Assembly (NCBI GenBank): GCA_945643635.1
Contig: CALZFC010000257.1
Location: forward strand, 1,307,501 to 1,371,500
Reading direction: 5' to 3'
DNA from: Allodiplogaster sudhausi
Lineage: Eukaryota; Nematoda; Chromadorea; Rhabditida; Diplogasteridae
DNA: 64,000 bases
The translations under genes and the position numbers were made by a program. Below the pieces are notes generated by a model. It was not told the DNA's origin, made no database searches, and worked only from the letters and a program-made list of their open reading frames with translations. Shown here piece by piece: positions 49,057 to 59,889 of the stretch (position 1 is the first letter of the stretch; the number at the start of each line of letters is the position of its first letter).

Positions 49057-50247
49057 ATTCTAGCATTAAAACGAACGACAAACCACCGATGGGCTCGTTT
49101 CCTCTCACGAAGCACTTGCCGCCCTTCTTGGCGCGAATCTTCTCGATGTCGTCGATGGTGATGCCGGCGAGGCCTGTGAATTTTTTTTAAACTTTATTAT
49201 TTATTCATTTTCATGATTAATTGCTGTTTTTGAAAACTTCTTTTACAAAGTTGTATAAAAAAAATCTTCTATACGTGGAAAACTTTAAAAAAAAATGGGT
49301 GTGGTACTAATAGAGAAAATTCGGTTGATAGTTGAATAAATAAAGGAATTACCTACATGTAAGTACATATTCTGGGGAAATAAGATGACAAAAATAAGAG
49401 CGTGAAATCATGAATAAATAAATAAATAATAATAACCAGTCGTTCCACGAGCGATTGCCGCCGGATCTAGCTGCATCGGTTGCGCGGCTGCAGCTGCGGA
49501 AAGCAACGGAATTTGACGGAACGGAAATCGCCGGATTTTCTCGAGAATACCTGAGAATTGTATTGATTAGCAACGTGTAGTGAGTGATCAGCAGAAAAGC
49601 ATAAGTTGTTTTTTCACGATCTATTTTTTATTTTAATTTTTAAATGGTAAATAAATGTTTAAAAATATAAGTGGATTATGATAAAATTAAGAGGTAAATT
49701 GATGTTTACTACATAGAAAGTAATGTGCAAGATAATGGAGAGAGCATGCAGTACTGTAAGAAAGTCGAGACAAACAGCAGTAATTGTTGATGCAAAGTGC
49801 GCCCGCGGGGCACATGCCAAAGTGGCATTCTGGAAGAGAGAGAGAGTTTGTTTATTATCTTCTATAACTTCTATTTTTTACTCTTTTTTTCAATGTTTCT
49901 ATACGTTCATACATATATGTATGTACATACATATGCATTACTTGTTGAGTACATATATGTATAAATTATCTCGCAATCAGAGCTAATGTTTACTTTTTTC
50001 AAGTTTTGGGGTTCACATCGCATTTCCAACGAAGCAATGTCATAAATATTCGATATGGCTGCTTTTGAAAATATGCGAGATCTAGAAACAAGTTTAAAAA
50101 AAAATTACCTCCTAAGGACGTTCGTTCTATCGGGCAGTGGTCAAAGATACCGGCAGTGCTGCCAAGAAAGCAAGAGAGAAGCAGCACGAGATGAATGGGG
50201 AGCGGAGGTAGACTCCCGGGTCGCCACCGCCAGCGGCAGACAGGCAT
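43157..50247 (-). CDS. secreted protein with three WR1/lustrin-type cysteine modules, long charged linker and two ShKT domains
   Basis: No name recognised; 521 residues. Exons in coding order: 50109-50247, 49755-49829, 49437-49493, 49084-49173, 48779-48835, 48415-48537, 47879-48012, 46467-46725, 45134-45274, 44656-44709, 44283-44416, 43551-43715, 43157-43294. Lengths sum to 1566 nt and phases match. Residues 1-32 are a signal peptide with hydrophobic core HLVLLLSCFLG. WR1-type modules are at 38-65, 111-139 and 351-377 (pattern C..G.C....CP.G..C....CC). Residues about 140-330 are low complexity: basic (KRLKRVAKMLKSKKRRK), strongly acidic, then Arg/Gly-rich, then acidic and Ala-rich. ShKT domains are at 385-417 and 484-521, each with six cysteines, the last residue being Cys521. 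A basic Thr/Pro-rich spacer (422-476) separates them. WR1 and ShKT are common in nematode secreted and cuticle-associated proteins; ShKT here does not imply toxicity. The exon 2 donor is uncertain (49776 is an alternative). Confidence 0.88.
45496..46421. mobile_element. foldback-like inverted repeat in intron 8 of the WR1/ShKT gene
   Basis: Ends are CGTTTGAGAAC and GTTCTCAAACG. The left arm (about 45496-45780) carries repeated GGATGAGAACCGAG blocks; the right arm (about 46200-46421) carries the complements CTCGGTTCTCATCC in mirrored order. A 24-bp tandem array (46144-46217) sits inside. No ORF and no certain target duplication. Confidence 0.6.
46144..46217. repeat. 24-bp tandem repeat, three units
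   Basis: Units of ATCGCTCGTATCTATAAGGT plus GAAT lie inside the foldback element in intron 8 of the WR1/ShKT gene. Confidence 0.7.
46861..47350. mobile_element. partial relative of the GGCCCGGCC-rich hAT MITE
   Basis: Starts CAGAGGTGGTAGG, like the 31393 element, and contains GGCCCGGCCC runs. The right terminal repeat is not recognisable. It lies in intron 7 of the WR1/ShKT gene. Right edge approximate. Confidence 0.45.
48255..48278 (-). other. candidate 24-nt cassette microexon of the WR1/ShKT gene
   Basis: Intron 6 (48013-48414) contains a second copy of the exon 7 acceptor (CATTCAG followed by ATGAAG). It opens a 24-nt segment ending at a GTGAGG donor. It accepts phase 1 and leaves phase 1, so including it adds eight residues (DEDIEREE) to the acidic stretch without a frameshift. 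Transcription is unproven. Confidence 0.35.
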
Positions 50248-50249
50248 TG

Positions 50250-50258
50250 CTGAAATAG
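50250..50258 (-). promoter_or_regulatory. probable spliced-leader acceptor of the WR1/ShKT gene
   Basis: On the - strand CTATTTCAG ends two bases before the ATG at 50247. A near-consensus nematode acceptor this close to a start codon, with a signal peptide following directly, is best read as a trans-splice site. Confidence 0.6.
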
Positions 50259-50259
50259 A

Positions 50260-50294
50260 ATCTCCATTCCCCTCTCCTTTCTCTCTCACTCTTT

Positions 50295-50329
<35 letters not shown>

Positions 50330-52660
50330 CTCTCTGAGAGAAGGAAAGTGAGAGAGAAAGAAGAGGGAGATAGAGACGGATAGTAGAACGAGAGGAAGAG
50401 AATGAAGGAGTAAGAAGAAGAGATAGAACGAGAGAGAGAGAGAAAAGAGCGAGGGAAATAAATACAGAAGAGTGGAAGGGATAGAGGGAGAAGAAAAAGA
50501 GAGACACAGAGAGAGAAAGAGAGAGAGAGCGAGAAGAAATAGAGAATGACTATGAGAGGGAGAGTAAGCTGAATTTGGGATGGGAGAATAAAAAAAGCGA
50601 AATGAGTGATAGAGAGAGAGAGAGAGAGAGAGTAAGTGAGAAATGGAAAGTGGAAAAAGGGGCGACACGGAGTAACATTAGCGTCAAGAATTCTGAGAAG
50701 AATGAACCGCTTGCTGCTTTCAAGTCAAGTGAGGAAAAGATGTCCAATATTAATTTTAAAAAATCAAAGCTGCTGGGGAGAGCGGAAAATTTCAGAACAA
50801 AGTAATCAATAATTAGCGGAATGGAAGAGAAGCAATTATACTTTTGATGTTCAAAACGTTCGACAATTTATCAGCTATTCATACAACATCTCCATTTTAT
50901 GGCCATATTCAGCATCATAAACCACCGGGAGTCGATTGCGCCAGGCTAACAATAAGATTTTGAAGCGAGAGAGAGAGAGAGAGAGAAAAAAAGTTACTTT
51001 TCATCATTGCCAAAAATGTATGTTTTGTTTTTATTTCATTAAAAAAAGTCTGCTTGAACTTGAATAGTCATCGCTCAACCCCTAGTCCAAGCGTCGTGAA
51101 TTAAAAGCAATAGACAAAAAATTAAATGACAAAACACTTGAATTTTTGAAGTGTTAGTAGCAGTTATTAAAAAGTGCAATACATCAATAGTGACGATAAG
51201 AGCACAATTTAAAAAAAAATGCAAATATATTGCATCTATTATTTTTGCGTTCTCGCTCATAAAGCAAAAGAATGTGTGTGTCCTCGCGTATGATATTTGG
51301 AGAATCGTGTGTGCTAAAGAAAAAGAAAAACCGAAAGTTCAATCGTCGGTAGCAGCCGGGGGACACTTGACGTTACAAGAGCATTTGTATTTGTATTTGG
51401 AGTCTACGAGTATTTCGAGTTGAGATCTATATGACTGAACAACGTGCAAGGACAATGAAATGATGAGTGAAAAGGTGTAAGAGCTAGTGGATGAGAGAGA
51501 GCGAGAGAGAGGTAAGACAGAGAAAAAAGAGAGAGCGAGAGTTTGAGAGAAATGAGAGACGAAGTGAGAAAGAGAGAGAGAGAGAGAGTTTGAGGGAAAA
51601 GAGAGACGAAGAGAGAAATGTAAGAGAGTGTGAAGTTGGAGTGAGAGAGCAATAAAAATATGAAGGGAGTAGACGAAAGACACATTACATACATTACACG
51701 AAAGAGAAATGTAGGAGCTACATTCATATGCAGAAGAAGTGAATGCGAGTGACAGGGTGGGGGCGAGAAATGTGTGTGTGAGAGAGAGAGTGAAAGAGAA
51801 CGAGAGAGAGAGAGAGGAAGAGAAAGAAAGAAAGAAATTCACATTTCTCAGCCTGGGGCGCGTCATATCTGAAAACATATGTTTGCGCAGACATATTCAG
51901 TCTGACTCTCGACAACTGATCTCTCCAATGTGTTGAACCTCAGGCGGGTAAGGGGTGGGGGGGGCAGGGAAATGATGATACTCTGTTACATACAAGATTC
52001 GAGGAAGGTTTAGGTTGAGGAGGTGAGGTAAGGGGAGAGTGCGAGAGGGAGTGAGAGATAGATAGAGAGAGAGAGAGGTTGGGGAGAGAGTGAGAGGGAG
52101 AGAGAGGGAGAAAGAGAGGGAGAGAAAGTGAGAGAGAGAGAGAGTGAGAGGGAGAGAGAGGAAGGTTTTTGCCTGTCCGAGCCAACCGCCTCAGGCAACA
52201 GAAGCAGTGTTCAAACACGGAAGGCGCGCTAGCGGAGGAGACCGCGCTCTTCTCAGGTTGCCTCTTCTTGAACTCTCTTCTTTTGTTGCTGTTCCATTTG
52301 GCCTCCTCTAACTAGTCTCATTCCGCCCGCCACAAGAAAACTCCCGACCCCCACGAATTGCTCAGGTCAGTTTAGATAGCATGCGAGCGAAGAGACGCCA
52401 GAGAAACGAAATATGTACATATATTTTCTTCTCTAAATATTTCCACCCTTATATGCATATGTGTGTACATGTTTTATATGCATAACTACTGAATAACTCT
52501 CATATTTGCACGGCATTTTTTTTCTTCTCTCGCATCTTTAATGTTAAGCACATTTGAGTTTTTTTTTTTTAATAAATACAAACAGATCTTCATCTATAGA
52601 AGATCCAAGAAGATTGAGAGAATAATTTATCTTCTTTTTCTGATATGTTCAAAAATTGTC
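50260..52660. other. upstream region of the WR1/ShKT gene with (GA)n tracts
   Basis: Purine and pyrimidine tracts at 50280-50640, 51490-51640, 51778-51835 and 52030-52165. A + strand frame at about 52170-52320 (ACPSQPPQATEAVFKHGRRA) is GC-rich and protein-like but lacks convincing splice sites. Confidence 0.4.
51339..51866 (-). CDS. candidate two-exon small protein with CxC...C tail
   Basis: A possible first exon (51843-51868, ATG at 51866, just after GTTTTCAG) encodes MTRPRLRN. It joins in phase 0 to 51339-51434, which encodes SYRSQLEILVDSKYKYKCSC, NVKCPPAATDD and a stop. The product would be 39 residues with no signal peptide. The second exon looks coding; the first is much less sure, and the 408-nt intron is largely purine repeats. 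Function unknown. Confidence 0.3.
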   Translation of the reverse strand: MTRPRLRNVNFFLSFSSSLSLSFSFTLSLTHTFLAPTLSLAFTSSAYECSSYISLSCNVCNVSFVYSLHIFIALSLQLHTLLHFSLRLSFPSNSLSLSLSHFVSHFSQTLALSFFSVLPLSRSLSSTSSYTFSLIISLSLHVVQSYRSQLEILVDSKYKYKCSCNVKCPPAATDD

Positions 52661-52663
52661 CAG

Positions 52664-52764
52664 GCACTTTTAACGCAATGACACACGAGAAAGTTCCAGT
52701 ACCAACTTTCGACTTGCTTATACCAGAGGACTTGGTCAACAAGGGATTGGAAAGTTTTATCTAA
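52664..52764 (+). CDS. candidate terminal exon, unidentified
   Basis: After the acceptor TTGTCCAG a frame of 32 residues runs to TAA. It contains MTHEKVPVPTFDLLIPEDLV and ends GLESFI, a protein-like composition. It overlaps the alternative frame proposed as an upstream exon of the 52922-53292 gene, so only one of the two can be right. No family recognised. Confidence 0.25.
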
Positions 52765-52921
52765 AACTAACTTACTGTTGAGCAACAACAATGTCGGTAG
52801 GGATAGAGAGAGAGAAATAGAGATAGAGTTGGGATATAGATAGATAGAGAGGGAGAGAGGTATAGAGAGAGAGAAAAAGAGAGAGAGAGTGCACTTTGCA
52901 ATTGATTGTTATTCTGTGCAG

Positions 52922-53042
52922 GAGTATTTGATATCAACGCAACTAGGCAGCCTTCTTGCTCACGTGAGACATGAGAGAATACAGTTGACACACGCCTCGT
53001 TTGACTTCTTCCACCAGCATAATTCAGAGCATATTCTGGGTA

Positions 53043-53081
<39 letters not shown>

Positions 53082-53292
53082 CTCTATCTCCCCCTCCCTC
53101 TCTCTCATTCTGCTCTCTCTCTCTCTCTCTCTCTCTCTCGGCATAGCGGTAGATGGGCAGTTGGACACCATCTGTGGGTCCAAGATCGGTTCCGCGAAAT
53201 TTGTGCCCTTTCGGGGCCGGAAATTGTTCCCTTCCACTGTCCGCACAACCATCATCTTGATACCTTGGGAAGAAGGTGTGGCATCTGACTAG
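52922..53292 (+). CDS. last two exons of an unidentified, possibly CUB-like protein
   Basis: Exon 52922-53039 (acceptor TCTGTGCAG, donor GTAGTT, phase 1 out) joins exon 53147-53292 (acceptor after a (CT)n tract). The result is 87 residues and a stop. The sequence RIQLTHASFDFFHQHNSEHI then AVDGQLDTICGSKIGSAKF resembles the F.F ... DG ... CG layout of CUB domains, but this is only a resemblance. It ends KLFPSTVRTTIILIPWEEG plus four residues. A phase-0 segment at 52700-52792 (YQLSTCLYQRTWSTRDWKVL, donor GTCGGT) could be the preceding exon, though another frame there is also open. AATAAA at 53456-53461 is a suitable poly(A) signal. The antisense frame over the second exon is treated as a shadow. 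Confidence 0.5.
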
Positions 53293-53299
53293 GGAGAGG

Positions 53300-53893
53300 A
53301 GAGCGGCAGATTAGAATTGCCATTTTGCCATTGTCCATTCAACTTTGGAACGGTCGACAAATGTATACATAAATCTACATATATGTATTCTATACATTCA
53401 TACATACATCGTGCTCTCTCTCGCCGCACAACAAATGCATTAAAATAACTTCTAAAATAAAATGCAAATCAAGAGTTCTCCAATCTTATGTTAGATGACT
53501 ATAAGACTGTTGTTCATATGAATCGTCGTCAAAACTGCCACTTTTTACTCGTGTGGCTTTCTGCCGAATATAAATAAAATATACCGTAATCTGACTCAAA
53601 AGAGATGGAATAAAAAACATTTTTACGAATTATCCCACTTTTATTAAATACTTAAAAAAAAGAGTTATGAAATGGACTGCGTATCGAAGTTCTTTCAGCC
53701 TGCAAGCATTTATGATAAAAGTATTCGTCAAAACTGCCTTGTTCTGTCTGAGCGTTGGAACTACCGCTCAGACTTCTTTGTCGCTCATAAAAGTCATGAG
53801 AATGCGATCGATGTCTTCGGAATATACATGTATATTATATTTAATATGTCCCAATTTCTTCTTAGCTTTTCAACATATTTCTTCAAATTCGTA

Positions 53894-53929
<36 letters not shown>

Positions 53930-55150
53930 ATTTCACATTTTCTGCAGATATGTTGCTAATACGATCGCATTTGGTGCTTACCAATAGCTCTGCTTTATAT
54001 GTCACAATAACATTTTATGCTAGATATGTATGTATGTATGAAACATATCAAATCTCCCTAAAATGTTTTATTCGATTAATTTGCCTACTTTCTGTTCCAC
54101 AGGTGCTTTAATTTATCTTAAAGTTGAACACTTGTTGTTGTCTTCAAATGCCAGCTGCTCGCTATTAAGATCATATTTTTGTGTCTCGGTTGCATTTTTA
54201 TGCCTGTGATAAATAAGTGCAAATGAGCTAGGTCAATTCACACGGTGGTTTTCGAAGGCAGCGCTCGACAGATAAGCGGCAGCGAGGAAAACAGTTTTGA
54301 TTCCAGAGAGGTAGTTACTGAATAAAACATCCGAAGACTTCATTCTCGTTTCCTAGAGCACACCGCACTTTGCCCCTTTCATTTGCTGTTAAACACAAGC
54401 CCCCCCTCCAACACTTTTGCTCTGTTTTTGAATCAGTGCTAATCCAAACCAACTTGTGTTCAAAAATTTACCTTATTTAGTTTACAGAATGTTAGCACGA
54501 CTTGCATAAATGCTATGTCTACGTGTACATTGTCGGCTGCCAAGCAGAAGTGCATCGTGGTCAGCCAATACCTCATTTTAACACTTATCAGATCAGCAAA
54601 ATGTCTGCCAGGGCATGACTCGAGCCGGCACAACATTTCTATGAGATTCTGAAGTTCATGCCCTTGAACGTTTGATAAATTTTCCTACGAGCGTGAAATC
54701 TCAATGAGTAGAGAGTTGGCTATGGTAGATGTGAATTAGTTCTTCATTGAATCACGAAGAAGTCGAAACTGTAGAGCTAACTTCTGAAATTTGATGGCGA
54801 ATATTTTCTTAAAGGAGGTATCCGGGGAATAATTAACCTATGTTTAGTTCTATGTGGATAAGTTCATATTGGCGTAAAACATCTATCCAGAAAGTTTGAG
54901 CGATTTTCCTCCATTATATTTTGAGCAATGGTAACGTGAAAACTTGCGGGTAGAGAATTAGCTACGGTAGGTCAGAGCCGCCCTCCTATTTCACATGCTC
55001 TCTCGACCGAGCGACAGGCAACTTTATGAGCGCGCGCATTCAAACCGGTTCTCTAGCGTTACTGTATAATTATTCGCCGGATACTTCCTTTAATAAAACA
55101 GCGTTTTACGGATGTCAATGTTCAAAGAAATGTATGCTTGATTTTGAAAA
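53300..55150. other. AT-rich spacer
   Basis: Holds the poly(T) run, the poly(A) signal of the upstream gene (AATAAA 53456-53461), ACAT/ATGT microsatellites, and an imperfect duplication of about 245 bp (54660-54740 and 54890-54980, sharing TAGAGA.TT.GCTA.GGTAG). No gene supported. Confidence 0.4.
53897..53926. repeat. poly(T) run of about 30
   Basis: An uninterrupted T run in an AT-rich spacer. On the - strand it could be the poly(A) tail of an old retroinsertion, but no element body or flanking duplication was recognised. Confidence 0.6.
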
Positions 55151-55159
55151 AAAATGGGC

Positions 55160-56270
55160 AGGCATGGCGCTTTTGACTCGCAAGCAAATGACTAAAACAT
55201 TGCTATGCCGGAGTGGATTTGATCCGGCAGGCTTGATTGTAAGTTGGGCATGCATACATATTATATTTGTCGAGGAAGGAAGAGAACAAGAGAGGCACAG
55301 AGAGGAATTGAAGAAAGAAATATGGAAAGAAGAAAGAGAGAGAGAGAGAGAGAGAGAGACTGACTGTTTGATCACTTGGGCATGATCATAATTGGACAGA
55401 ACAAACGCTGTGAGTACAAATTAGATAAGTGAAGAATTATTGATATCAATTCTAAACGTCTCTCTATCTTACTCTCCTAATTCTCTCCTATTTTCTCTCT
55501 CTCTCTCTCAATTTCACTGCACAATCTCTCCCAGACATGAAGGGACTGAAAGCCCAGATAAATTGAATTATTTATGTTGTTCTGTGTGAGATGGTTGCAA
55601 CTCGAGTGCGGCAGATATGATCTAATAGCAGAAAAGGCAGAAAAAGTAGGAAAGAGGCAAGAGTCTAATTTTTTTCGTTTGTGTTTAAGTTTTTAATGTT
55701 CCAGAAACCATTAAAAATCTAAGCGGAGTCAGTGTTTAATCCCTTTGTTGGAAATTCTTTATAGAGGCCAATAAATTGAAGAAATAAATACACTTTCCGA
55801 CAGTCGTAGCATGTAAATTCATTTATGTGATCGAATACCATAATGTTGTTTTATTTGTCCTTATATATTATTGTCGATAATTGTTGTAACCAAACACGAA
55901 AATATGGCCACGACATATAAGGCTGAGGTAATCGTGAGCGTCAATTGAGATTGTTTTAACTCTATTAAGACAAATGTGGTGGGTAAAATATTTTTTTTTT
56001 GAAAATCATGTAAGGAGAATGTATGATATATTAAATAATATTTTATACATGTAAATGCATGATTTCACCGAACGACGAATGATACGTAGCCCAATATTAA
56101 AAAAAAATGATTCTGTTCTTCATTATAAAATAATGATAGAAAACTTAAAACCTGAGTGTCATGATTCAAAAAGAAGCAGTATTTGGGGCAAAATGTAGCC
56201 ATGGCGGTTTTGATTCACAAGCGGATGACTAAAGGATGAAATGGAGCAGGCGGTTTGATAGGTGGCAGAC
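55160..56270. repeat. left copy of an about 1-kb direct repeat
   Basis: From 55250 on it matches 61100-62085 closely, including GATGGTTGCAACTCGAGTGC and TAAGCGGAGTCAGTGTTT. The unit start (GGCATGGCGCTTTTGACTCG, 55162) resembles the unit end near 56200, so the units look like pieces of a tandem array. No ORF of interest. Confidence 0.65.
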
Positions 56271-56454
56271 ATACAGCGACATACATACATATGTACAATC
56301 CCGCCCTGGGTCTTGGTACCAAGGAGGGATCGGTTGCATCCGAGGGGTGCAAATGCGTACTCGCTAATAACTATTGTCCTAGGAAAGGCAAAAATATTTT
56401 AAATGGTACATTAGTTTGCAAGATCATAGCAGATGAATTTCACAGGAATACTAG

Positions 56455-59157
56455 TTAAGAGAGCCTCTCTGTAAGGATCAAGCAGCCTTCCATGGGGGCC
56501 TGCCCCGGGGGAAAGTGTCGGATTTTGTTAACCAAATTTTAATGGGGGGTACCCACACGTACTATAAAGAAAATTTGGTGGTAAATTATGTTATAAAAAT
56601 TTTTCATTGACTGGGCATGCAATAGTATGTAAAATGTTTAAGTCCATATAACTTTCTGTAAACTTAATATTTTTCAATTTTCTTTTTCTATTTGTTGTGT
56701 ATTCAGAAATTGCACAAAAAAGTAACTTATGACTTTCTGAAAAAGTTTCATTATTAACAAGTTGTATGCATTTTTAATTTTCAAAAATCGGTTTTTTGAG
56801 CACATCGTCTATTTTACGGTCCGGTTCCAGGCTGGAGAATAGCTGAGATGAAAGAGGAGAAAAAATGACACAAGATATGTTTTTATGAAGAAAATCGAAG
56901 GATATATATGTTTTCGAATTTTGACCTGAAATGGTGAAAAAAATGGTGCACTTGCATTTTCGCTGATTGAGATAAATTAGTGTAACTTTTTTTAATTCTT
57001 GCTTTTTAAACAATTTTTATCTCATCGAATTGGCCATTAAATTCTCTCCTAGAAAAGTATAGAACCAATCTACCTAATGTTACCCTTGAGCTTATAAATA
57101 AAATTTTCTCTTTTTGAACAAAATTAATTGGGTAATAATTAATGAGAACCAAATTTATGGGCCTTTGAGATATCCGGCTGAACCAATCAAACATATTATT
57201 AGATAGAACGAAGAATTCTGTATACCATACATTTGTTTCATGAGATTTCAAGGATATATACTTACTTTTTACGAACAATTTCCAGCATCGATCCAGCCGA
57301 TAGATCAAGTCGAAAAACGAAAGGTGCATGTTTATGTCACAAATCATGTTATATGGTGTTTTTTGATGATCGAAAAGAATAATTTCATCGAAAACCGTTT
57401 CATTTAATCTTTATTCGTCTGTTTTTTTTTTCGAAAAAAAATTTTCACTAATTTTCTTTTGTTTATGTGTTGCCAATCCCATATCATTTCAGTCAATCCC
57501 CGAGCTAAATTACATTTTCCACCGTAACAACAGATGGACGATAGAGGCCTTTGTAGAGGATTGAATAGCAAATATGATATCTTCTAAACACATGCATTGA
57601 GCTTATCGACCGCCTGTTCAAAGACATCTGTCAGGAGTTGTCTGACTACAACTTCTACTTATCGTTTGGGCGCGCGCAATATGGTCTTGATTGTATATGT
57701 TTCTGAAGATAAAGAGAGAGAGAGAGAGAGAAACATACAAAGCTTCGGGGAGAACTTAAAACAAAAAAAATCCATGCTTATTTTTCTGAAAAGTTTCATT
57801 TTTTAACCACTTTTTGGAATTTTTCTTTTTCAAAAATCGGTTTTATGAGAAATTCGTCCATTTTACGGCCCGGTTCGGTGCTAGCTAATAGCTGAGGTGA
57901 AAGAAGAGAAAAAGTGACACAAGATATGTTTTATGAAGAAAATCGAGGGATACATATGATCTCGAATTTTTACATTGGCACTTTCGCTGAAATTGATGAA
58001 TCGGAATAACTTTTTTTAGACTCATGATTTTGAGAAAATTTTTATTTTATCACATTTGCTATTCAGTCCTCTACAAAGGCCTCTATCATCCATCTGTTGT
58101 TACGGTGGAACTCAGAAAATTTAATTTAGCTCGGGGATTGACTGAAATGATATGGGATTGGCAACACATAAAGAAAAGAAAATTAGTGAAAATTTGTTTT
58201 CGAAAAAAAAAACAAACGAATAAAGATTAAATGAAACGGTTTTCGATGAAATTATTCTTTTAGATCATCAAAAAACACCATATAACATGATTTGTGACAT
58301 AAACATGCACCTTTCATTTTTCGACTTGATCTATCGGCTGGATCGATGCTGGAAATTGTTCGTAAAAAGTAAGTATATATCCTTGAAATCTCATGAAACA
58401 AATGTATGGTATACTGAATTCTTCGTTCTATCTAATAATATGTTTGATTGGTTCAGCCGGATATCTCAAAGGCCCATAAATTTGGTTCTCAGTAGTTATT
58501 ACCCAATTAATTTTGTTCAAAAAGAGAAAATTTTATTTATAAGCTCAAGGGTAACATTAGGTAGATTGGTTCTATACTTTTCTAGGAGAGAATTTAATGG
58601 CCAATTCGGTGAGATAAAAATTGTTTAAAAAGCAAGAATTAAAAAAAAGTTACACTAATTTATCTCAATCAGCGAAAATGCAAGTGCACCATTTTTTTTC
58701 ACCATTTCAGGTCAAAATTCGAAAACATATATATCCTTCGATTTTCTTCATAAAAACGTATCTTGTGTCATTTTCTCTCCTCTTTCATCTCAGCTATTCT
58801 CCAGCCTGGAACCTTACCGTAAAATAGACGATGTGCTCAAAAAACCGATTTTTGAAAATTAAAAATGAATAAAACTTGTTAATAATGAAACTTTTTCAGA
58901 AAGTCATCAATTACTTTTTTGTGCGCTTTCTGAATTCACAACAAATAAAAAAAGAAAATTGAAAAATATTAAGTTTACAGAAAGTTATATGGACTTAAAC
59001 ATTTTACATACTATTGCATGCCCAGTCAATGAAAAAAATTTTATAACAAAATTGACCACCAAATTGTCTTTATAGTACGTATGGGTACCCCCCATTAAAA
59101 TTTGTTTATCGAAATCCGACACTTTCCCCCGGGGCCCTCATAGAGAGACTCTCTTAA
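56455..59157. mobile_element. 2.7-kb foldback element with about 1.1-kb arms
   Basis: Left arm 56455 to about 57580 and right arm about 58044-59157 are near-identical inverted copies. The ends read TTAAGAGAG and CTCTCTTAA and are flanked by TAG on both sides (56452-56454, 59158-59160); TTAA at the very ends is an alternative duplication. Each arm holds the same 113-codon open frame (- strand 57006-57347, + strand 58287-58628), differing at a few residues. It contains YRLDRCWKLFVKSKYISLKS and FDWFSRISQRPINLVL and matches no family I know. The central part (about 57790-58050) is a third, diverged copy of 56780-57020. Confidence 0.75.
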
Positions 59158-59889
59158 TAGTTTGTTATCCAATGAAAACTGCCTGTTGTAGGAATACGTT
59201 TGCATTGACTGCATTTATGTAAGTGAGATTCGAGTGGTGGGCAAGGTTTAATTGGCTGTATTTTTATATAAAAAAATAAAATTCGTATTAATCTTTTAAA
59301 ATATACGAGCGAGGTTCAGCCCATTGCTAAGTCAAAGATGAGGATCTCTCTCTCTCGTTCTTTATCTCATTTTTCTCACTGTATCCTCTCTCTTTCTCGT
59401 TTTTCTCACTCTCTCCCCTCTCTCTCATTCTCTCTCTCTCTCACTCTCATTTTTTCACGCACTCTCTCTCTCTCGTTCTCTCTCCTTCATTTTTTCTCCA
59501 TATCTCTCTCTCTCTCTTGTTCTCTCTCTCATTTTTTTCTAACTCTCTCTACCTCTCGTTCTCTCTCTCATTCCCCCTCTCTCTCTCTCTCTCTCTCTCT
59601 CTCAATAGATAGTGACCACCCGTGTGATTCCAAGTGAAAGAAAACGCGGCATCCCTCTGAGTACGTCACCACGGTTCGAAATGAATTTTTTTTAAAGCAT
59701 AATTACAATTTATTACACATGATGAATGGGACCAAACTCGCGCTTTACATATTTTTTATATTTAAATATATATATGTATATTTATTTATTTATATAAATC
59801 ATACATAATAGTATTGTTTTTCATTTGATAAAAATACTAACAGATTTACGTTACTCGAGGATCATCTTTGCTTATTTGTATGTTATAAT

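Noticed and set aside
52767..53255. - strand ORF containing MMVVRTVEGNNFRPRKG
   Set aside because: It is antisense to the + strand exon 53147-53292, which has matching splice sites, phase and a poly(A) signal. The rest of the ORF is purine repeat.
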